Source: an uncultured Clostridia bacterium (GTDB lineage: Bacteria; Bacillota; Clostridia; Christensenellales; Borkfalkiaceae). Taken from it: a stretch of 13,696 nt of DNA. Position 1 is the first letter of the stretch; each line of letters starts with the position of its first letter. Under the pieces are notes generated by a model. It did not search any database. It was not told the origin of the DNA and worked only from the letters and a program-made list of their open reading frames with translations. The position numbers and the translations under genes were made by a program. Below, in pieces: positions 6,386 through 11,340 of this stretch. The stretch is taken from NCBI GenBank assembly GCA_934254755.1, contig CAKQMM010000011.1, forward strand, positions 1-13,696. The letters run 5' to 3'.

Positions 6386-7584
6386 TGAAAATTTTGGTTA
6401 CGGGGGCGAAAGGTTTCGTTGGCAAAAACTTAGTCTGCGCCCTTAAAAACGTAAAAGACGGAAAAGACAAGACCCGCGGCGTAAAAATAGACGAAGTTTA
6501 CGAGTACGATATAGACTCTTCACCGGAAGACTTAGCGCGGTATACGAAAGATTGCGACTTCGTGTTTAATTTAGCGGGCGTAAACAGACCCAAAACGCAG
6601 GAAGAGTTTATGAGCGGCAACTTCGGCTTTGCATCGAGTCTTCTTAGCGAGCTTAAAAAGCACAAAAACAAATGCCCCGTAATGCTTTCGTCATCCGTTC
6701 AAGCAACCCTCATCGGCAGGTACGACGGCGAGTACGGCAGGAGCAAACTTGCGGGCGAAGAACTGTTTTTTAATTATCAAAACGAAACGGGTGCTAAAGT
6801 CCTTGTCTACCGCTTCCCCAACCTTTTCGGCAAGTGGTGTAAGCCTAACTATAACAGCGCGGTCGCAACCTTTTGCTATAACACCGCAAACGATTTACCC
6901 ATTACCGTAAGCGACCCGAAAGTTACGCTTGAGCTTCTTTATATCGACGACTTAATCGACGAAATGTTTTTCGCCTTAAAGGGTAAAGAACACCGCGCCG
7001 ACTACGACGGGTTAAAGCCCGTTTTTAAAAAGGACGGCAGATATTGCGCGGCGAAAGTCACCCATAAAGTCACCCTTAAAAAAATCGTAGATTTATTGAA
7101 CGAGTTTAAGGCGCAACCCGATACGCTTATCATTCCCGAAATAAAGAAGAACGGCTTTGCAAAAAAACTTTATTCGACCTATTTATCGTACTTGCCCGAA
7201 AATAAAATCAGTTTTCCCCTTAAAATGAATACGGACAGCCGCGGCAGCTTTACCGAACTTATAAAAACGGCAAAGTGCGGGCAGGTTTCCGTCAACATAT
7301 CTAAGCCGGGGATAACCAAGGGCGAACACTGGCACAACACTAAGTGGGAGTTTTTTATAGTCGTTTCGGGTAAAGGGCTTATAGAGCAGCGCAAAATCGG
7401 CACGGACGAAGTTTTAAAATTCTACGTTTCGGGCGATAAAATCGAAGCGGTGCACATGCTCCCCGGCTACACCCACAATATTATAAATTTAAGCGACAGC
7501 GAAAACTTGGTCACCGTTATGTACGCGAACGAACTTTTCGACCCCAAGCATCCCGACACGTTCTTTGAAAAGGTAGAAAAATGA
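6385..7584 (+). CDS. capF: CapF/WbjC bifunctional epimerase-reductase
   Basis: CapF-type enzymes act in UDP-L-FucNAc synthesis. A C-terminal cupin epimerises the 4-keto sugar made by CapE, and an N-terminal SDR domain reduces it with NADPH to UDP-6-deoxy-L-TalNAc. Here the SDR domain spans about 1-265, with TGAKGFVGKN (6-15, dinucleotide binding), FNLAGVNRP (61-69) and the catalytic YGRSK (117-121). The cupin spans about 275-399, with the metal site GEHWHNTKWE (313-322, His315, His317, Glu322) and GYTHNI (361-366, His364). The RGSFTEL segment (286-292) is typical for the family. At 399 residues it is slightly longer than the ~370 of the Staphylococcus aureus enzyme. It lies between the alarmone synthetase (1-base overlap) and capG. 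CapE is not present in this window. Confidence 0.9.
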   Translation: MKILVTGAKGFVGKNLVCALKNVKDGKDKTRGVKIDEVYEYDIDSSPEDLARYTKDCDFVFNLAGVNRPKTQEEFMSGNFGFASSLLSELKKHKNKCPVMLSSSVQATLIGRYDGEYGRSKLAGEELFFNYQNETGAKVLVYRFPNLFGKWCKPNYNSAVATFCYNTANDLPITVSDPKVTLELLYIDDLIDEMFFALKGKEHRADYDGLKPVFKKDGRYCAAKVTHKVTLKKIVDLLNEFKAQPDTLIIPEIKKNGFAKKLYSTYLSYLPENKISFPLKMNTDSRGSFTELIKTAKCGQVSVNISKPGITKGEHWHNTKWEFFIVVSGKGLIEQRKIGTDEVLKFYVSGDKIEAVHMLPGYTHNIINLSDSENLVTVMYANELFDPKHPDTFFEKVEK

Positions 7585-7585
7585 T

Positions 7586-8767
7586 ATGGAATTAAACCTT
7601 GACTATTCGTCCGTTTCGTTTAAAAACGACGGCAAAATTAAACTTTTAATAATCGTCGGCACTCGCCCCGAAATAATAAGGCTTGCCGCAGTTATCAACA
7701 AATGCCGCAAGTATTTCGACTGCGTTCTCGCCCACACCGGGCAGAATTACGACTACAACTTAAACGGCGTGTTCTTTGAAGATTTGCGCATTTTGCCGCC
7801 CGACGTATATATGGACGCCGTCGGCGACGATTTGGGCGCAACCGTCGGTAACATAATAAACTGCTCGTATAAACTTATGAGTAAAATTAAGCCCGACGCA
7901 CTCCTCATTTTAGGCGACACCAACAGCTGTTTGTCGGCGATAGCGGCAAAGAGGCTTCATATCCCCATTTTCCACATGGAAGCGGGCAACAGGTGTAAGG
8001 ACGAGTGCCTGCCCGAAGAAACCAACCGCCGCATAGTGGATATTATATCGGACGTAAATATGGCGTATTCTGAGCACGCGCGCAAGTACCTTCACGAGTG
8101 CGGGCTTCCGAAAGAGCGGGTTTACGTGACGGGAAGTCCTATGGCGGAAGTGTTGCGCGAAAACCTCCCTTATATATATAAAAGCGACGTTTTAAATCGC
8201 CTTAATCTGCGCCCCAAAAAGTATATGCTTTTATCCGCGCACAGAGAAGAAAACATCGACACCGAAAAGAACTTTATATCGCTTTTTACCGCGATAAACG
8301 CGCTTGCAAAAAAGTACGATATGCCGATACTTTATTCTTGCCACCCGAGAAGCAAAAAGCGGCTTGTTGAAAGCGGTTTTAAGCTTGACAGCCGCGTTAT
8401 TATGCACGAGCCGCTCGGTTTCCATGACTATAATGCCCTTCAATATAACGCGTATGCCGTCGTATCGGACAGCGGAACGCTCCCCGAAGAGAGCAGTTTT
8501 TATATCGGCGAGGGTAAACCCTTCCCCGCGGTTTGCATAAGAACTTCGACCGAACGCCCCGAAGCGTTGGACAAAGGCTGTTTCGTTCTTGCCGGAATTG
8601 ACGGCAATTCCCTTTTGCAGGCGGTCGATTTAGCCGTTCAGATGGTTGAAAACGGCGATAACGGCTTAGTCGTCCCCGACTATGCGGACGAAAACGTTTC
8701 GACAAAAGTCGTTAAAATAATTCAGTCGTACGTAAACGCAGTCAACAAATTCGTTTGGAGAAAATAA
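7586..8767 (+). CDS. capG: CapG/WbjD-type UDP-HexNAc 2-epimerase (WecB family)
   Basis: This is a non-hydrolysing UDP-N-acetylhexosamine 2-epimerase. In the CapE-CapF-CapG pathway it inverts C2 of UDP-6-deoxy-L-TalNAc to give UDP-L-FucNAc. Family motifs are VGTRPEIIRLA (24-34), HTGQNYDY (50-57), LGDTNS (109-114, Asp111), HMEAGNR (130-136, Glu132), LPEETNRR (142-149, Glu145), SAHREEN (217-223, His219), SDSGTLPEESSFY (294-306) and RTSTERPEA (319-327). These cover the acid residues and His needed by the WecB fold. It has a short ~17-residue N-terminal extension before the Rossmann start. ATG 7586 follows the capF TGA after one base. The neighbouring capF decides CapG over plain WecB; a UDP-GlcNAc to UDP-ManNAc role cannot be excluded. 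It ends the operon, just before the terminator at 8773. Confidence 0.88.
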   Translation: MELNLDYSSVSFKNDGKIKLLIIVGTRPEIIRLAAVINKCRKYFDCVLAHTGQNYDYNLNGVFFEDLRILPPDVYMDAVGDDLGATVGNIINCSYKLMSKIKPDALLILGDTNSCLSAIAAKRLHIPIFHMEAGNRCKDECLPEETNRRIVDIISDVNMAYSEHARKYLHECGLPKERVYVTGSPMAEVLRENLPYIYKSDVLNRLNLRPKKYMLLSAHREENIDTEKNFISLFTAINALAKKYDMPILYSCHPRSKKRLVESGFKLDSRVIMHEPLGFHDYNALQYNAYAVVSDSGTLPEESSFYIGEGKPFPAVCIRTSTERPEALDKGCFVLAGIDGNSLLQAVDLAVQMVENGDNGLVVPDYADENVSTKVVKIIQSYVNAVNKFVWRK

Positions 8768-8772
8768 AAATA

Positions 8773-8808
8773 AAAAACAACGCCGCAAAACAAGCGGCGT
8801 TGTTTTTT
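8773..8808. terminator. Bidirectional terminator between convergent genes
   Basis: AAAAAACAACGCCGC (8773-8787 region) pairs with GCGGCGTTGTTTTTT (8794-8808) around the loop AAAACAA. It is a perfect, long stem with a T tract on the plus strand and an A tract that reads as T on the minus strand. It closes the capsule operon six bases after its stop and can also stop transcripts from the minus-strand oxidoreductase. Confidence 0.93.
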
Positions 8809-8812
8809 ATTT

Positions 8813-8873
8813 AGCGGCGGGAGCGAGCCCCCGCCCTACGTCGAGTTTGCAAATTATATACAGACCGTCCGCA
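8813..8873 (-). repeat. Intergenic GC-rich palindromic repeat, copy 2 (inverted)
   Basis: Read on the minus strand, 8839-8813 matches the core of copy 1 at 5604-5629, with one extra G and one T-to-C change. AAACTC, GTAG and TGCGGAC recur in the same order up to 8873. The two copies face each other and bracket the alarmone synthetase-capF-capG cassette. The internal hairpin and intergenic placement resemble REP/MITE-like dispersed units of Clostridia, but no transposase end is visible. Confidence 0.65.
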
Positions 8874-8894
8874 TTTAAAGCCGTCTTTTATTCC

Positions 8895-8926
8895 GCGAGA
8901 TATTTCGCTTGCGCTCAATATGACGG
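8895..8926. other. Intergenic stretch with a possible dispersed repeat fragment
   Basis: The gap 8874-8981 contains no gene I can support. GAGATATTTCGCTTGCGCTC followed by AATATGACGG resembles the intergenic 'gagat...cgcttcgctc..aatgac' units that recur in many uncultured Clostridia genomes. Only one copy is in this window, so the call rests on recollection. A weak AGCGG/CCGCT hairpin with a T run follows at 8935-8965. Confidence 0.25.
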
Positions 8927-8981
8927 TAGTCCGTAGCGGTAACGCCACGACGCCCCGCTTTTTATTGGTTTTTAAAGAAAC

Positions 8982-10496
8982 TTACGATTTCTGGGCGCGG
9001 TACAATACCCTTTTTATAATGCGCGCGAAGATAAAGTTTTCGCTGAGCGCGTGCTTTTTTATAATAAATTCGGCGGCTTTTTTGCCCGCCCGCGAAGCGC
9101 ACGGAAGCCCGCCCGGCAGCATTTGCCATTGCGACGCGAGCGAGGCGTTCTTAACCCCCGCTATTTTACTGCCCGCAATTTTGGGGAGTTTAAGGGGAGG
9201 CAGGCTGTACGCCATAAATTCGCCGTTTTCGCTTCCCAAAAAGCGATTGTAAGTTGCGGGCGACCAACTGTCTACAAGATACAATTTTCCGCTAAGCTCG
9301 GGGTAAAAACTCTCTATCGCTTTAATTTGCGCGCTACAAATCTGCGTTTTTAATTCGTTATATTTTTCTTTGTCGGCTTTATATAATTCAATGAACTTTT
9401 TCGCCTCTTCCTCGGTTAAAAAGGATAGCGTCTGAATTAAATTCCGCCCGTCGGGAGAAAAGCGTTTTTCATGCGAAAATTCGCGCAGTTTTAGGCGGTT
9501 CGAGCCTAAAATTTTGCCGAGGTCATCGCTTATAGGGATAACCCGCGTGCCTTTGAAGGGAAGGGCGTTAGCATTAACCCCTATCGCCGCGTGGAAAGCG
9601 GAAAATCTTAAAGCTAAACTATCGTTTTCGCACCTGACAACGCCTCGGGGCTTAGGGCGGCGCAACAGTTTATTGAAAGAGGTATCCAAATCGGTTGCGA
9701 AAACGTAATAGTCCGCCGAGGCGATTTCGCCGTCCTCAAACTCAACCGAATTCACTTTCCCGTCCGCAATTTCCGCTTTTAGGGCGGTTTTATTCGTTTC
9801 TATTTTTCCGCCTAAGTCTAAAAGCCGCTTTTTAATTCCGCTTGCCGCCTTGAACGAGCCGCCTTCTATAAGCCCGCCGTTTTCGCCCGCAAAATTCGCA
9901 AACGCCATAATAAGCGCGAGGGCGGAAAACGGCTCGCCGATAAAATCGGTAAAAAAGTCTTTTAAAAGGGGGTGTTTGAACCTGTCCGCGAGTTCGCCGA
10001 GCGTCATCGTATGATATTTAATTATATACGGCATCGCCGCCGCCCGGGTTAAAAAGGTCGAAGGCGTGTCGTGATTTTTGCCGGATATCCCCATTGCTTT
10101 TCTGACGGACTTTACCGCGCGGATAAAGCTTACAATCTCCTTTTTGTCTTCTGGGGAAACGTCAAGCATTTTTTTAAGGGTAAAGTCGGGGTTCACGGAT
10201 AGGGGAACTTCGTGCCCGTCGAGTTCGCTTACGTATAAACTATCTTGCTGATAGGTGACTGCGCCGTCTAAAATACCCGTTTCTTTCCATATTTTATATT
10301 GTTTGGTGACGGGGTTCGTGCCGGTCAGCCAATGGATGCAGTTGTCTATTAAAAAGCCGCCCTTTTTCCACCCCGTTAAATTTCCGCCCGCAACGTGCGA
10401 TTTTTCGTATACCGTAACGTCAAACCCTTGTTTTTTTAAATAAATCGCGCTCGTAAGTCCCGCAACGCCGCCGCCTATAACGATAACCGATGCCAT
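8982..10496 (-). CDS. Phytoene-desaturase-like FAD/NAD(P)-dependent oxidoreductase
   Basis: This 504-residue flavoprotein belongs to the CrtI-like (phytoene desaturase/amine oxidase) superfamily. The N-terminal Rossmann motif VIGGGVAGLTSA (6-17) is followed by Glu31 (VYEKS) for the ADP ribose and by AGGNLTGW (36-43) and FLIDNCIHWLTG (48-59), typical of the subgroup found in gut Firmicutes. YVFATDLD in mid-protein and ASQWQMLPGGLP plus SRAGKKAAEFI near the C-terminus (about 454-478) form the second FAD-binding signature. No carotenoid synthesis genes are nearby, so the substrate is unknown; a polyisoprenoid or lipid is possible. The start ATG (10496 reading leftward) has AAAGGAG at 10507-10501. 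It is divergent from the HNH gene and convergent with capG. No clear promoter was found for this strand in the shared 124-bp intergenic region. Confidence 0.88.
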   Translation of the reverse strand: MASVIVIGGGVAGLTSAIYLKKQGFDVTVYEKSHVAGGNLTGWKKGGFLIDNCIHWLTGTNPVTKQYKIWKETGILDGAVTYQQDSLYVSELDGHEVPLSVNPDFTLKKMLDVSPEDKKEIVSFIRAVKSVRKAMGISGKNHDTPSTFLTRAAAMPYIIKYHTMTLGELADRFKHPLLKDFFTDFIGEPFSALALIMAFANFAGENGGLIEGGSFKAASGIKKRLLDLGGKIETNKTALKAEIADGKVNSVEFEDGEIASADYYVFATDLDTSFNKLLRRPKPRGVVRCENDSLALRFSAFHAAIGVNANALPFKGTRVIPISDDLGKILGSNRLKLREFSHEKRFSPDGRNLIQTLSFLTEEEAKKFIELYKADKEKYNELKTQICSAQIKAIESFYPELSGKLYLVDSWSPATYNRFLGSENGEFMAYSLPPLKLPKIAGSKIAGVKNASLASQWQMLPGGLPCASRAGKKAAEFIIKKHALSENFIFARIIKRVLYRAQKS

Positions 10497-10584
10497 AATT
10501 CTCCTTTGCCGAGCAAAATAACGGCGGTTAATTATCGCGTTTATCCCGCACGGCTACGTAAATTATGGGTTTGACTAAAAAAAA

Positions 10585-10614
10585 TTATACGGTTTTTATT
10601 AAATATGCTATAAT
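10585..10614 (+). promoter_or_regulatory. Extended -10 promoter placing transcription start at the HNH start codon
   Basis: TATAAT (10609-10614) carries an upstream TG at 10606-10607 (extended -10) and a weak TTATAC (10585-10590) 18 bp upstream. The predicted start lies 6-7 bases after the -10, at about 10620-10621, which is the A of ATG 10621. TTGACT at 10571-10576 is too far away (32 bp) to be its -35. Confidence 0.65.
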
Positions 10615-10620
10615 TTTCGT

Positions 10621-11112
10621 ATGGAAAATTTTAAGCTTAAATTCAACCTTATTCCGTCGGGCGCGTTCAACAATAACTTGCGCGCGCTTTTTTCCCGCGC
10701 GGCGTGGGACTATATCCGTAAAGACGCTTACGAGCGGGCAAACCACAGGTGCAGCATTTGCGGCGCGCCGTCAAAGCGGCTCGAAGCGCATGAAGTGTGG
10801 GAGTTCGACGAAAAAAATATGGTGCAACGGCTTAAAGACGTCATTGCCGTTTGCCCCGCGTGCCACGGGGTTATACACATAAACCGCACACAGGCAGTCG
10901 GCAGAGAAGACGGGGCGATTAAGCATTTTATGAAGGTAAACGGCGCGACTTTCGGCGAGTATATAAAAGAACTCGATAAAGCGAACCTTGAAAACAAACG
11001 CCTTTCCCGTCTGGGGGACGAATGGTCGCTCGATTTAACGTGGCTTAAAAGGTTCGTGCCGGACGATAACGGCGAGAGTAACGGCGGCGGTAAAAACGGA
11101 GTTGAACCCTAA
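10621..11112 (+). CDS. HNH-type zinc-binding protein, possible nuclease
   Basis: The 163-residue product has an HNH-like beta-beta-alpha-metal module at about 38-90. CSIC (44-47) and CPAC (78-81) form a zinc knuckle, LEAHEVWEF (54-62) gives the first His (His57), and DVIAVCPACHGVIH (73-86) supplies the helix with His82 and His86. The usual central Asn of the HNH signature is Asp73 here, a substitution seen in some HNH variants. A helical region (about 97-130) and a Gly/Asn-rich acidic tail follow. No toxin, immunity, phage or restriction gene is adjacent, so its role is unknown. No Shine-Dalgarno precedes ATG 10621 and the -10 ends six bases upstream, which implies leaderless translation. It is probably a single-gene unit. 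Confidence 0.7.
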   Translation: MENFKLKFNLIPSGAFNNNLRALFSRAAWDYIRKDAYERANHRCSICGAPSKRLEAHEVWEFDEKNMVQRLKDVIAVCPACHGVIHINRTQAVGREDGAIKHFMKVNGATFGEYIKELDKANLENKRLSRLGDEWSLDLTWLKRFVPDDNGESNGGGKNGVEP

Positions 11113-11177
11113 GCATAGTTTACGCGTTAAAGGGCGTGTGTCGTTTGTGTGATATTATTTTAACGTTCTTAAACAAT

Positions 11178-11206
11178 TTGACAAAGCGCGTGCAGAAGAA
11201 TATAAT
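11178..11206 (+). promoter_or_regulatory. Perfect-consensus SigA promoter for the lipoprotein gene
   Basis: TTGACA (11178-11183), exactly 17 bp, then TATAAT (11201-11206). Both hexamers match consensus fully. The predicted start is near 11213, leaving a leader of about 128 nt before ATG 11341. Such a promoter would be strong unless controlled after initiation. Confidence 0.88.
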
Positions 11207-11224
11207 TGTCCCTGAAAAAGAGAA

Positions 11225-11297
11225 AATTTTTTAAAAAATTCGGCTCGTTTTTCCTTGCCAAAACGTGAGCCGCGGTTCTATACGAACCGCGGCTCAC
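11225..11297 (+). promoter_or_regulatory. Structured 5' leader with competing hairpins
   Basis: Hairpin B is a perfect 14-bp stem (GTGAGCCGCGGTTC 11265-11278 with 11284-11297, loop TATAC). Its left arm can instead pair upstream: CGGCTCGTTTT (11241-11251) with AAAACG-TG-AGCCG (11262-11272 region) forms hairpin A with a two-base bulge. A and B cannot coexist. A perfect AT palindrome, AATTTTTTAAAAAATT (11225-11240), precedes them. Hairpin B has no T tract, so it is not an intrinsic terminator. It ends 43 bases before the start codon, clear of the RBS. Possible roles are mRNA stability or a protein or ligand switch. Confidence 0.55.
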
Positions 11298-11340
11298 AGT
11301 ATCATACCGATATAAAAAAACTTTATAAGAAGGAGATCTT

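Noticed and set aside
5574..8873. Phase-variable inversion of the cassette by the serine recombinase at 199
   Set aside because: The flanking repeats are imperfect and diverged in their outer parts, the recombinase is truncated and distant, and the promoter lies with its genes inside the segment, so inversion would not switch expression.
8920..9353. Plus-strand frames at the end of the minus-strand oxidoreductase
   Set aside because: They overlap the conserved C-terminal FAD signature of the real gene and show no family motif.
10571..10576. TTGACT as the -35 for the HNH gene
   Set aside because: It is 32 bp from TATAAT at 10609, and no acceptable -10 sits 16-18 bp downstream of it.
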